DNA of 64,000 nt, from NCBI GenBank assembly GCA_963573305.1, contig OY754329.1, positions 50,621,483 through 50,685,482 of the forward strand. Reading direction: 5' to 3'. Source of the stretch: Pyrrhosoma nymphula. Lineage: Eukaryota; Arthropoda; Insecta; Odonata; Coenagrionidae. The position numbers and the translations under genes were made by a program. Below the pieces are notes generated by a model, which was not told the origin of the DNA, did no database searches, and was given only the letters and a program-made list of their open reading frames with translations. Of this stretch, positions 35,701 to 46,703 are shown one piece after another. Positions within the stretch are counted from its first letter, which is position 1. Each line of letters begins with the position of its first letter.

Positions 35701-38700
35701 GTTGGTAGTTATGAGCAGGAGCGATCTTGAATGTTAGATTGAAATTAATTTAATACGGTCCGGAGATAGGTAGAAAAAGTCGCCTATGGCTGTACCCTTT
35801 TTTTTTGCAGTTTGAAGCAATCGTGACACGCTTGTGTAGCGCTCATGACACCCGTTTGCAGCGCATCCGACATTAAAAAAAGGGAAGTTTAGGAGTGCTA
35901 GACGCGCTGCAGCAGCGCCTTCGCGGTAGCTGCAGCGCTACTGCGCAGCGCATCAGATGCGCATCAGCAGCATTTTGTGTTTACTGGGTAGCTTCTAAAA
36001 GAGTTAAACATGTTGAAAACTTATGTTAAAATCATTTTAAAATATTTTTGCAATAATTTTAAAATAATTTTTTCATAAGATATTGCTATCTTTCCGCTCC
36101 ACAGGTTGTGATTGTAATTTCAGGTGTCTTAGCCAACCGTTTTACGTGTATTATTTAAATAAATTATGGAGACATTATCAATCATGGAAGCAACTTCAGA
36201 TTTGTATTCACTTAATCGAGAAGGTTACAGCATGTTATTTAAAAAATATCAATCTCCTACTTGGTGTCCCTTTTTTGTTATTATACGTTGAAAACAAGCC
36301 ATTTTTCAACAAAATAATTTAGCGGGGTGGTAGTTTTCAGTTAATTTATAAACAACTAAGCTCTAAATGGGCCCAAACTTCATGCCAATTTAAAGTTGCC
36401 AATATTTTCTATGCTTACGTCGATTTTAGTGGCTATGTGTTAAATGTGATTTGCACATGTGTCTGAAAATATTATTTTTTTGTGGACATCTGTCAAAACT
36501 GCCATGTTTGGAAATTTTTACAACAATAAAAGTTGACAAGGGAGAATATTTGTGATAGCATTTTTAAAAACTATAGTTGCTTGTTTATGCCATCTGAAAA
36601 TTTTACTGGCTCAGCTGACTTATTTAAGTTTTTACAGAGGACAAACAGGGTTGATTTGCACAATTTGACTCACGGGCAGATTTTTCCTCTGTGCCTCAGT
36701 GTATACAAATACTCATATCTCAGAAAGTATTGGCATTGGGGCTAAAATATTTTGGATTTTTCTTAACTAAGGTTGGAACTAGCAACAGGGAAAAAATTGT
36801 GAAAATCTGAGATGGTGGGCGTGGGGACCTCCAAAAATTGGTTGAGTTGACATGGAATGACCCATATAGTAACAAATATGTACAGTAACAAATATATATA
36901 GTTACAAATAAGGCAAGGAAAGATTCATATTCTGTTGCTAGAGAAATATTTTATTCCAATTACTGTGGAACTCATAATAGCAGTGAAAATTAGCGTAAAA
37001 TAAAAATTGCAAAATTATAATGACCGCTAAAATGTTGAAGAAAAATGTAATTGAATGCTCATGAAGAGTGAATGAGGAAATATAAATGAAAATAACTAAT
37101 TTCAAAATTATTTACTGATATAGGAAGTTTTAAATCATAAATTTGCAAAAAGTATCAATAAATGACAGAAATACAAGTAGTAAATTTCGTAAAAAGTTCG
37201 ATAAAGAAACTCCATGCATAAGGTAAATATATGGATGGTTACAAATGACAATATAGGTGAATAGAATTCCGTATGGGGATAACTTTTCAGTGCATAAAAA
37301 ATTATAACCCTCGAATTGCTAGAAATATTACTAAAAAATGACCACTGTTTTAACATCAGAAGTCACTATTTGAAAAGAGCGCCGCTTGCCACATCGCTGG
37401 CTGTGGACCTTCAACAGGCAGGAACATAAACTACTAGCATCGGCCGACTATATTCAGGCAAAAAGAAAAAGAGACGGACATAACGGTCTTGCCTGACTAT
37501 ATTCGGGCGCGTCAGATTTTGCACCACCTCGGAGCCTGAATATGTGCGGGCTTTTCAGGGAAGCGGTTAACAAAAGACTGGTTTCATCAAGTAGTTGACA
37601 TCATCAGACTATGAAACATTTTTGTCGAACGTAGAGTCATATAAACACACATAGTCACAAGGGAGAGGGTGGAGATAAGGAGATAGAAGTGGAGGTAAGT
37701 GGAAGGAGGTGGATTGCTTTAGGTGTGAGTATAGTGGGAGAGGGAAGTGAATGTGGGAGGAAGGTCAATCAGGTCTGTAGAGGGGAAGTGAAAGTCAAGT
37801 GGGAGGTTAAGTAACTGTCTTGGGTGGACTGTCTTTCCGTGGGAGGGGGGGTCAATATGAAGGGACATTTAAGGTTAGGTGAGGGAAGGTGGTTGGGAAT
37901 ACCAGTATTTTAATGAGTAATACACTTACGTAATGGTAGCCTCATCTCCATTTCCCCCTTTCCTCCTTATCTAACATCCTCCCTTCCATAATGCCATTTA
38001 ATATTCCATCACCCCTAATTACCTGCTCCATGTAGTACACTGCCTCCTAATTTCCTCCTGCAGTTTCCTCTCATCACGTACACTGCCCAGCACTTCTCTG
38101 TTTATCTTCCTCTTTGTCAGTTATGCCTATTTTACATCCTCCTCCACAACCATATCTCAAATGATTCCAATCTACTCCCATCCTATTTCCCTAGTGTCCA
38201 GGTTCCTGCACCAAACAACATAGTGCTCCATATCAGACTTATCACCCCTTATTTCTTTGCACCCTTACGTTAGGTCTATATCATCAGTTTTCTTCTATTG
38301 GTAAATGCCTTCTTTTGCTTATGTAATTCTCTTCCTAATAACCCTTCTACACCACCCATTTTTCTCCAAGACCCAGGTAACTATTTTTTTTGTGCCTGCT
38401 CAAGGTTGTTCTTTCCCACTTTTATGATGAAACTCACTTTCTTTGTCCTAGAAATTCTCATTATTGTAATTTTCTTATGTTTTATATTCAGTACAACTAT
38501 ATGGTGTAAATGTATCCTTGTGACCAAAATATGGCAATATAGTGCGAACTTGAACCTGTGGAATCACGTCAAAAATTGGCTAATTCTAAGAACATCTGGG
38601 TATTTTGGTAGTTGCTGTAAAATACCTGTTTAGTGGTTCAAATCCACATGATACTTGAGGATACTTAATGTGTAACATCCTTTTGGCATCCTGCCTTAAA

Positions 38701-41700
38701 TATGTGATTTACTGTCTGCAGTGCCTACATTGCCCGGATTAATCAAGTATGAGGAAATAGTTGAAAAGTGAGGAGAGAGCTGACTGGTGTAATCAACATT
38801 TACAAACAGATCATGCCACTGATGTGATTCTGCGGAAGAAAATTCTTTTGCCAAAAATTATTCCTGTGATTTGTAATACATATATTCTTGATTTTTTCTG
38901 TGAAAACAGCCTCATTATTGCCTCTGTTTTGAATGCAGTTGCAGCGTTTATTGGTTCTTGAGCAATGGTATAGATGATAAGTACTTATATAATTGATACT
39001 TGAGATCATCAGAATAGTTAGCTTATGTAATGTTTAATTTCTCCTACTCATTCAGAGAAGAGGTGCACTTGGTATTTAATGCTTCATGCTTGCTCATGCT
39101 CCTGCTTGTGTTCTCATGTTTTTTTATCTTAAAAGTTATCCCTTATGATAGTGAAATCAAATGGGAGACTTTGAAGATAGTATGAGATTATTAAATTATT
39201 TTAAAAACAACTACATCCATTGGTGAAAGAAATATTCATAATTCAAGATGTCAAAGAACTCTTATGGGTTAGGATTTTTATATCCTGAAGGAACTTCACA
39301 TGAAATGGGTGAAAAAATTCTTTTAACTAGTCTAGTGGCTAGCCCTACTCTCAAGAAGTAGGAGTCGTATTAGTGGAGGAATCGGGAGATGGTGCGTTTA
39401 TCATGAAAGTTTTCCATGTAAAGACACAAGTTGTGCATTTTGAGCCTATTGATGCAATGCTGCCAACTGTGATGTGTGCAACTCTGAACTCCTTTTTTGT
39501 TGTATTCTTCTGTTAACCACTACTTGATAGTATTTGTCTGTGAATAATGGAATTATTTATTTATTTCAGGTGCCACGGTCTGGGTTCAAAAACATTCGGT
39601 CGCATTCTACCAAATTACTTTGCTACATTTCTTCCAATAGCTATTGTGATGATAGTAAATCCAATTTTATATCATTCAGCCACTAAACAAGCCAGAGATG
39701 CTGTCAGTATAGGGCTTTCACAGTATACAAGGAGAGAACGCAACGTAGTAGATGCTGTCCGTTTGAAATTTTTTGCTATAAATGTGGCATTTTACATTTG
39801 TTGGCTTCCTAATATTGTCAATGGCTTTCTCCTATGGACCCTATGGTTTGATCTTCCTAGGACTATTGTTCTGGTGCTCTGGTACATTATGGTAAGTGAG
39901 ATTTAAATTTTTATTTAATTTAATAAACTCTCCCATTTTTTATTGCTCCCTTAACAATTGTGTTTCCCTGGTAAGACTCAAAAATGGGTGTGCCAATCAC
40001 ATAATTTTTATTCAGTTTCTCCCTACTTTACCACTGCCATAAATCTCTTGTGAGTAGAATGTCAAACTTAAAGTTTTAACAACATGTTTTTCTATTCCAT
40101 ATCTTTTTATTTTGTAGTTGACTTACATATTTTTATTAGTTCCCCCAGCGGAGACAATGGAGTCCAAAAATGGCTAATTTTGAGCACCAAGCTAGTTTAC
40201 AACTACAGAATTTCTCTTAGGAGTAGAATCTCAAACTACTAGTTTTTATCTTTGTTTTACTTTTGCATATCTTTATACATATTCTTTGTACCACATATTT
40301 TTAATAGCTCCCCCAACGGAGAAAATAAAGTCCAAAAATAGCTTATTTTGAACATGAAGCCATTTTTGTTTTCTCCTAGAAGAAAAAGGGTTAGTGCCAC
40401 ACCTATAAAACTTTCTAAGATTGTTCTTTTATTTTATTGCTTAAGACAGTACATTATTATGTGCAAAAACTTGCAAATCTGAGACTTTCCTCCTCTGTAC
40501 TGTTTTCTTGAGTCAAAAACCAGTTTTTTCTAGGGAAATCTTTTTTTATTCGACGAGCTGAGGAAATTTCATTTATGGACTAAGTAAAGAGACCGGTATC
40601 TCTGTACAGTGTGGGACTCAGGTCAGATTCGTTAATTTCCAGCAGCGGAATCAGTCGACTCTCTCCTACTCCCCACTAAAACCTCCACCTCCTTTCACTT
40701 CCTTCCCCAACCTCTAGTGGGTGAGGGAGGGCCAGCCCGGGCCCATGTTAGTATTACAACAGGCTGGCATTCTTCCAATTTGTTATGGTGATAATTCACA
40801 TTTCTGTCCTGACTTTCTGTCAGCAGGCTTTGTTGTGTGATGTACAGTTCTCTGCTATAGAGAAAGTTACCCTCTCTGTTACTTCTATCAACGATAGAGG
40901 TGACTTGTTGTCTGTGATGCATCTCGTTCCTCTATTTCATTCTTGCAAGCCAACCCCAGACTTTATTAGAGTTGGCGAGTCTGATGTCATAAACTAGGTT
41001 TTGGTATTTCTTTGTCCATAGTAGTCCTTCATCAACCTCTTGGTTGTCAATTTTCATAGTTTTGATGTTGTCAAACGTCACTTTTTGCTTTCTTGTCAGC
41101 AAGATCAGTTCTGTCTGTCTGATGTACATGCGCTTTCTCTCCATGGTGAGCAGGGTCGATAGGGAGAGGGCATGCTATAATCAAATGAAACTTTACCTCG
41201 TAAGGTAGTGACAGTGTTCCAATTCTCTTCTTTCTCCAGCATCTTCCCCACTACATTTGCTGGGGTGATTTGCCCAATTCTTTCTTCTAATTCTTGTTTT
41301 GCGGAGGACCATTTTTTTCAGGTGAAAAATGTGTATTCTGCATTGTCTTTTTCAAAGCCACAGTGGAGGTATCTTCTGTCGCATGTCTTCATCATTCTGT
41401 GAAAGTAGGCGTGGAAGTAGCCACGTCCAGTCAGAAACTGGGTAATGAAGTTTTTCACTTTGCTGTGCTGATGGTTTATCCAACTATCCAATATCTTGAT
41501 GAATCTTGAAGTCCATTTCCCTTGTGGCTCCAAGTCCCATCTTTCCTGTCACTCTATAAGAGTCTTCTTGCATTCATCCTCTTTAGCCTTTTTTTGGCCG
41601 ATTTCATTCTGTCTAACGGCCACGTGCTTTCTCTCCATGGTGAGCAGGTCGATAGGGATAGGGCATGCTATAATCAAACGAAACTTTACCCCGTCACCAC

Positions 41701-44700
41701 CGAGGCTGACTTGATGCCATTTTCGGATGTATTCTTGGCAGTTCATCTTGGAATAGGTGGTGATTCCCAAGTATTTGATGGATTCCTTCGTCGTAACCTC
41801 TTGGTTGTCAATTTTCATAGTTTGGATGTTGTCGGACGTCACTTTTTGTTTTCTTGTCAGGAAGATCAGTTCTGTCTTTTCTATGGCCAGATCATCTCCA
41901 TGGTCATTTAGCCAGATTTACTTGCATCATGACCGCGTCGAGTTTCACCTTAGTTTGAACTTTGTTATGAGCTACAATGACCGCTAATACGTCATCGGCG
42001 TATCCAATCATGTAGCAGTCTTCCGGCATTGGCACTCAGAGTATGCCGTCGTTGGATATGTTCGAAAGGCACGAATCCCTATGTGGCACCAGAGATGATC
42101 TCTCTTCTTCACTCTTCATCTGCCGTGTTATAGCAGAGGTTGTAGGACGAGGGAAAAAATATGGACTTCAAGTTCCATTTTGACAATAAAGGAATTTAAA
42201 CAGAAAAAAAAATTAATGGAATGTTTTCCATTATGTTTACAATAGTATGGTTTCATTATCTCTCCTCTGTTCATAATTAGTTCATGAGATATTTAGGATA
42301 GAGTAAACATAAAAATTCTCAAAGCTCAAATGTGCTATCTTGGACAAATGGCTGGAGTGAGAAAAGGAGGATAAAATTTTTAAAATGGTGGCATTTGACT
42401 ACCAATAAATGTACTATATGCATGCAAAATATTGAATTTTTTCAAAAATGGTCATTAGGGTGTCCCTTATTTTCCGACTTCGAAATTTTTGAACACTCAC
42501 CCTCCAATTTTGTTTGAATGGCTCTAAAACATGCCTATACAAAATTTTGTTGAGATCGGAGCATTCAAACCCGTGCCTACTTGAGTGCGAACTAGCTTAA
42601 AGAAAAGTCTGCACTTTCCACCCAGCGCTGAGTCAGGCCTGAGGCTGTCAGTACGTGCATTGCAGTCAGTTCTTTATTTGTTATCCACCGTGTCACACGT
42701 GTTTTCAGGTCACTCATCTAACATAATGTCACATCAATTACCCATAGCCAGGGAATGTGTGTTTTTAATAGGAGATATTAAAACCCAAATAACTGGACAC
42801 AAATTACCATCAAATAGATAAGTGCTTGAAGTTTTATTTTATAACATACGGGAGGTAAAATTAACTGTCAGTGTAAGTGCTAATCTTGTGGTTCGTAAGT
42901 GCATTATATTTTGGGAGAAAGCATGAATTCCGACAAGAGCTATACAGCATTGTTCACAAAAACTAATTAACTTGCATTCAGAGTGGACAAAATTGCAAAA
43001 ATACGCGATAACAAGTGTGAAAATATTTTTAAGCATCATGAAGAGGAGTTTAGAAATAATTTGGACAATCTATTTGATATTGCACATGCCATTGCTCTTC
43101 AAATAATCAAGTTGGAAGAAGACAGGATGCTTTTACTTCGGCAGCGAGAGCCAGGAAATAAAGGCTACCTAGCAGTAGTAGACCAAAAACTCGCGGATAA
43201 AGAAGAAATGGTGAGGAAAAGAAAATTAAAAGAAGAGAAAATGATAGAGAAAATACAGTGAACAGCGTACACATCTTCTGCTGTTCCTCCTCCTTCATCA
43301 TCTGAAGATACAGATAATGCACTTTCAAGTTCAGATGAAATCAACGTTGGTAAATTTTTAGGAGAGAATTCTGAGAGTACATCAATGCAGAATGCTGCAA
43401 GGCGCGGTAAGAAAGATTTTATCACTCCTAAATTAGTGACTGCTTTGAATAGATGCCAGTTGAGTGTACGAGAATCTGTATACATCCATCTGGCGAAAGT
43501 AGAGGCACTTGGTCACAATACCGAAGAACTCTCTATTAATAAATCTCCTATTCATCAAATCAAACAGAAGAAGAGAAGAGAATGTTCTGAAACAATTAAA
43601 TCTGCTTTCAAGAATGATATATGTGCCTGCAATTCTTAATGTTCAGTGGGATGGAAAACTGTTTCCTGCATTAAATGTCAGGAACCAAAATGAAGAAAGA
43701 CTTTCAATTATTGTTGCATTTGGGGACAGTGAGCAGTTCACCGGGGTTCCAAAATAACAGAAATCTCCTGGTAAACAGCAAGCAAATGCTGTTTGGAATG
43801 CAATAAGGTATTGGGGTATAAAAGACAATGTACAGATTCTCTGCTGTGACACAACTGCATCAAACACGGGACATTTTAATGGAGCATGTGTCTTACTTGA
43901 ACAAACATTTTACAGGTAATTGTAGTTTTTTTTCGTGCCATCATCACATATATGAACCTATTTTACGATGTGTATTTGAATGTAAAGTACGTGATGTAAC
44001 AAGCAGTCCTGACATACCACTTTGTAAACATTTTAGGGAAAGCTGGGAAAGTGTCAATGCCAATAATTTTCAAAGTGGCAAAGAGAATGTGGAAGTGTTT
44101 TTTAGTGAGTTGGAAATTTAAGAAGTGTTAGACCTTTATGAAAGTTAATTAGATAAACCAACACTAAGAGGTGATTATCGTGAACTCATAGAGCTCTCTC
44201 TCTAATTTTTTTGGGAGGAGACTCTGGAAAAAACTAAAAAATACGCCCTCCTGGGGCGATGCATCAAGTTTGATGGATGGTAAAAGCTATTTATTGTTTA
44301 AAAATGTTTCTGCTAAGGTCACAACTTAAACTATGCAGTGTTAATAAAAATGCCTTAAGAGATGTCTCTCTGTTCATTGCAACTACATATTTATGTCTAA
44401 TCGTGGCTTCAGTGCAGTGCAGCTGTAAAAGCTCCTAATCAAGATCTCTGCTTCTTAAAAGTTCTAAAATAATATGAAAGGATAGATTCCACAATATCAA
44501 AAGCAGCTCTAAAGAAATGTTGTCACCATATGTGGTATTTATCAGGAGAGTTGTCTGTCCTATAACTCTTTGATGTTGAAGTAGACGTACATATCAAAAT
44601 GGTAGCAAATTTAGCCAGAGAGAATCTACACATGGAAAAGAGATATATGTATGTATTACAATGATTGGAGGTTAACTCCCTCACATTTTGATTTAATCAG

Positions 44701-45522
44701 CTTTATCTTCGGTTTGGCTACAATAATACTTGAAAGATCATCAGTTGGAATGTGGAAAGATATGTAAGGGTGGAAAATTGTGTGCTCATATTTATTCAGT
44801 TATAAATCTAATATTATAGATCAATGTTACTAAGACCTGGTTTGATTATTTCTGGTTAATGTTAACTGCAAGACTGTGTAGCATTTTTGTTGACTTGAAG
44901 TTAATTGACAGTTCAGGTTAAGTAAATTACATCAGACTATCTGTAAGTTGATGTGAGCTTTATCAATGGGTGAATGTAGCATCAGTTTTTATGCCAAGAA
45001 AATACTTAACTAGAGATTATAAAACTGGGCCTAAGTAGCATTATTAGTAAGATACACTCTTCTTTAAAAGAAGTCAGAATATTTTACTGGTGTCTTAATA
45101 AAGTATGGTTTCAGAGCAATTTTCTGTTTTTTTATTCAATGTAACATATTTGAACTTTCCAGGCAGTTACAAACCCCCTTCAGGCACTTTTTAATAGTAT
45201 GGTTTACCGTAAGTGGGGCAGAAATAGCAGAGAGAGGATCTACTTGCCTTGCAGAACTCCTGCTGAAAGCCATATTACCAGCTCTGACAGCCCTTCTGGT
45301 GCTGCATTGGCTGCATATTTTCAAACCCCAGAAACCAGCACCCCCCCTCAGTTGCAAGCTAACATTAAGGATAACGTTGAAGATGAGGATAGAGAATTAG
45401 GAGTAGATAGTGAAAGGACCCCACTTCTGATGAGACGAAGGGGTACAAGTGATGCCTGTGGTCCTGTCAGTATTAACAATGGCTCAGAGAGCAATCCACG
45501 ACTGATGTCAGAGTCACAGTGA
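32620..45522 (+). CDS. GPR143: GPR143 (OA1)-like seven-transmembrane receptor, complete, six exons
   Basis: Exons are 32620-32769, 32970-33081, 33338-33432, 33579-33757, 39570-39891 and 45163-45522, with phases 0,1,0,2,0. All introns are GT-AG. The product is 405 residues; human GPR143 has 404. The family is the ocular albinism type 1 receptor, an intracellular G-protein-coupled receptor of melanosomes and lysosomes reported to bind L-DOPA. The arthropod role is unknown. Family marks are TFCC near the N-terminus, the WCWTLCYAVD third helix, LPIAIVMIVNPILY in the fifth, and FYICWLPNIVNG in the sixth. The start ATG follows an in-frame TGA at 32593. The cytoplasmic tail of about 100 residues carries ERTPLL (about 370-375), a canonical acidic dileucine signal for lysosomal sorting. 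Human GPR143 instead relies on unconventional sorting signals. Two introns exceed 5 kb and are filled with transposon relics. Confidence 0.92.
32970..33081 (+). CDS. GPR143: GPR143 exon 2
   Basis: Encodes the first intracellular loop (PREEIYPTHRWVYFPTTRGR) and most of helix 2 (QIIVCLALADLMASAG). It opens after TTTCAG in phase 0 and leaves in phase 1. Confidence 0.9.
33338..33432 (+). CDS. GPR143: GPR143 exon 3
   Basis: Encodes VFVRSMLWINYQD, the lumenal loop and the start of helix 3 (FCALTS). The donor is TCA|GTGAG, phase 0. Confidence 0.9.
33579..33757 (+). CDS. GPR143: GPR143 exon 4
   Basis: Encodes helix 3 (WTQYFYGVTWCWTLCYAVDV), the second intracellular loop and helix 4 (HTIAWLVPAILTTTGLSILY). 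The donor is AA|GTAAGT, phase 2. The split codon joins exon 5 directly as AA+G (Lys). Confidence 0.93.
34493..34518. repeat. 26-bp perfect palindrome
   Basis: TTGACAGACAGCT followed at once by AGCTGTCTGTCAA. Outside it, CCTAAAT and ATTTAGG extend the symmetry imperfectly. It lies in GPR143 intron 4. Confidence 0.8.
34766..36075. repeat. Low-complexity composite: ATTTTAAAAT words with an inserted GCTGCAGCGC block
   Basis: Left and right parts (34780-35080 and 36005-36075) are made of variants of AATGATTTTAAAAT. Between them, 35830-35960 is dense in GCTGCAGCGC-type words. Outer ends ACCCAAGTAGCAAAAGAATG and, inverted, ACCCAGTAAACACAAAATG are similar, suggesting one element. No target duplication was found. 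Confidence 0.45.
37581..37607 (-). repeat. Third copy of the CTGATGATG...GAAAC motif
   Basis: The minus strand reads CTGATGATG, 13 bases, GAAAC. About 50 bases on (plus strand) a purine-rich tract of roughly 200 bases starts, as in the two foldback copies. No inverted arms were found around this copy. Confidence 0.45.
39570..39891 (+). CDS. GPR143: GPR143 exon 5
   Basis: Begins after TTTCAG with the third base of a lysine codon. It encodes CHGLGSKTFGRILPNYF, helix 5 (PIAIVMIVNPILYHS), the long third intracellular loop (about 36 residues, basic) and helix 6 (FYICWLPNIVNGFLLW). It leaves in phase 0 at ATG|GTAAGT. Confidence 0.95.
40126..40359. repeat. Degenerate tandem repeat, period about 166 bp
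   Basis: CCCAGCGGAGACAATGGAGT with its neighbours (from 40126) recurs as CCCAACGGAGAAAATAAAGT (from 40291), along with the following GTCCAAAAATGGCTAATTTTG/GTCCAAAAATAGCTTATTTTG. A GAGTAGAAT(G/C)TCAAAC motif near 40055 and 40222 shows that the period extends upstream. Confidence 0.6.
40930..41199 (-). repeat. Rearranged second copy of the R1-like RT segment
   Basis: Pieces of the adjacent relic (41615-41700 and 41797-41880) recur here in direct orientation but fused: MERKR...TELILLTRKQKVT and TMKIDNQEV. This is a duplication with an internal deletion. Confidence 0.6.
41200..42160 (-). mobile_element. R1-like LINE reverse-transcriptase relic
   Basis: Minus-strand fragments appear in order: the RT catalytic GYADD (41989-42006), TELILLTRKQKVTSDNIQTM with KYLGI, the TQFLTGRGYFHAYFHR segment, a C..C...H-type zinc motif near the C-terminus, and EERIGQI...MLEKEENWNTV. 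This order and wording match R1-clade ORF2. Frameshifts separate the blocks and there is no intact frame. Confidence 0.7.
42440..44780 (+). mobile_element. DDE-type DNA transposon relic of an arthropod-wide family
   Basis: Plus-strand relics run in order: MSHQLPIARECVFLIGDIKT (from 42725), a VLFYN(I)RE...IFWEKAxIPTR segment, LDNLFDIAHAIALQIIKLEE and DRMLLLRQREPGNKG (42983-43261), KKDFITPKLVTALNRCQLSV, IVAFGDSEQFTGVPK, DTTASNTGHFNGACVLLEQT, and HHHIYEPIL. I recall this order from uncharacterised transposase-like proteins of arthropods and cnidarians, in which D..ASNTG belongs to the catalytic core. At least five frame changes or stops break it. Confidence 0.6.
45163..45522 (+). CDS. GPR143: GPR143 exon 6 (last coding exon)
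   Basis: Completes helix 7 (AVTNPLQALFNSMVY) and encodes the cytoplasmic tail, which is rich in serine, threonine and proline. The tail carries an acidic patch (DNVEDEDRELG), ERTPLL and a following RRR. The stop is TGA at 45520-45522. Confidence 0.93.
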   Translation, partial: AVTNPLQALFNSMVYRKWGRNSRERIYLPCRTPAESHITSSDSPSGAALAAYFQTPETSTPPQLQANIKDNVEDEDRELGVDSERTPLLMRRRGTSDACGPVSINNGSESNPRLMSESQ

Positions 45523-45989
45523 CTTCTAACAAGCACTATTAGTGCCATGGTTCAAAGTTTGTCCTCCAATAACATAATGTATGCTATATGCCTTTTTAAA
45601 ACTGAGTGCTGTTGCATTTTGGTATGACATTTGCATGATATGTATTTATTATTTTGGTGTCTGTGCTCTTTTTAATGTCATCAGTGATTGAATAGTGATA
45701 GAGCTTTTTGTATACACATATGAGACTGCTATTTTATGTTTCTTGGATTCTTTGTCTAATTGCATTCTTTGCTAAAGAGTATTAATATTTTTTTCTCCTT
45801 TTTAAGTATTTTATATTCAGTATTGTTGTACATTTTTATAATCAGTGAAGGATAAATTTTACATCCCATTGCGTTTCAGATTACTTTTTTTATTACTATC
45901 AAAAGTATTTCACCAAGAAGTTTGTTAGACACCTTTTTTATTTAAACTGATGCTTAAAAATTCCTTGTCTAAAGAAGCATGTGAAAATG

Positions 45990-45995
45990 AATAAA
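45990..45995 (+). terminator. Polyadenylation signal of GPR143
   Basis: An AATAAA lies about 470 bases after the GPR143 stop. It is followed within 40 bases by a T-rich stretch (TGCTTTTTTTATT), the usual arrangement of a cleavage and polyadenylation site. Confidence 0.6.
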
Positions 45996-46703
45996 GTATT
46001 GCTTTATTGAAAGAACACTGTGCTTTTTTTATTATTATGTTTTGTTCAAGATCTACATTTCATTTGTGATGCATGATTTTCCACTTAAATTTAATCTAAG
46101 CTTTTTTTATTTTCGTAAAATGCTTTATGGTTTCTGTCGCCACCTTTTTGAGGAGTGTGATGGCTCTACCAATAGGGTGCCTCGTTTTGCCACTTTTTTC
46201 TCAGAGCAAAATGTAATACCCGGCAAAAGTGGCCCACCCACGTGGACATTACAGATATACCTAATTTTTTCCAAATCAGGTAATATCTTCCATGAGAATT
46301 TTTGCCTCAAAGTTTGGAAATTTTTATTAAAAATACCAAAATTGTCATTGACTTTAGTTTGGTTAAAGTGCTTATATTTTGGGTAGGGAAATGTCACTTG
46401 CAATAAAAACTGACATTCAAGCCGAAATATGCCAATTATATGTCCCTACGGGGCCAGGGATGCCTTCTTTGGGGCTGGTAAAGGGGGAATTCAGTACAAT
46501 TAAACTGTTTTGCAGCTCTTTCCATCCTCCTCTTTCCCTCCGTCTAGTGACTTGTAGCAGTAGCGGAGCATTGTTGCGATGCACCGTGTACACTAACAGC
46601 AATTTTGCATTGTACTTGCATTGCATTCTCGAGCTCCAGTGTCTTCTTGGTCAGAGAGGTCCAAGAATTGGTCGCATCACATCAGTTGACTTACCTGTAA
46701 CAG

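Noticed and set aside
38630..38660. B-box-like GGTTCAAATCC suggesting a tRNA or SINE
   Set aside because: No A box at the right distance upstream and no cloverleaf can be folded.
38721..38745. Possible small GPR143 exon (NAYIARINQ) between exons 4 and 5
   Set aside because: Although it has a CTGCAG acceptor and a GTATGAG donor, it ends in phase 0 while exon 5 needs phase 2. Skipping it gives KCHGLGS, which aligns with the RCERGL segment of vertebrate GPR143.
46191..46233. GCCACTTTT...AAAAGTGGC inverted repeat as a terminator hairpin
   Set aside because: It is only 9 bp with a 25-base loop, and hairpin terminators do not apply to a eukaryotic Pol II gene.
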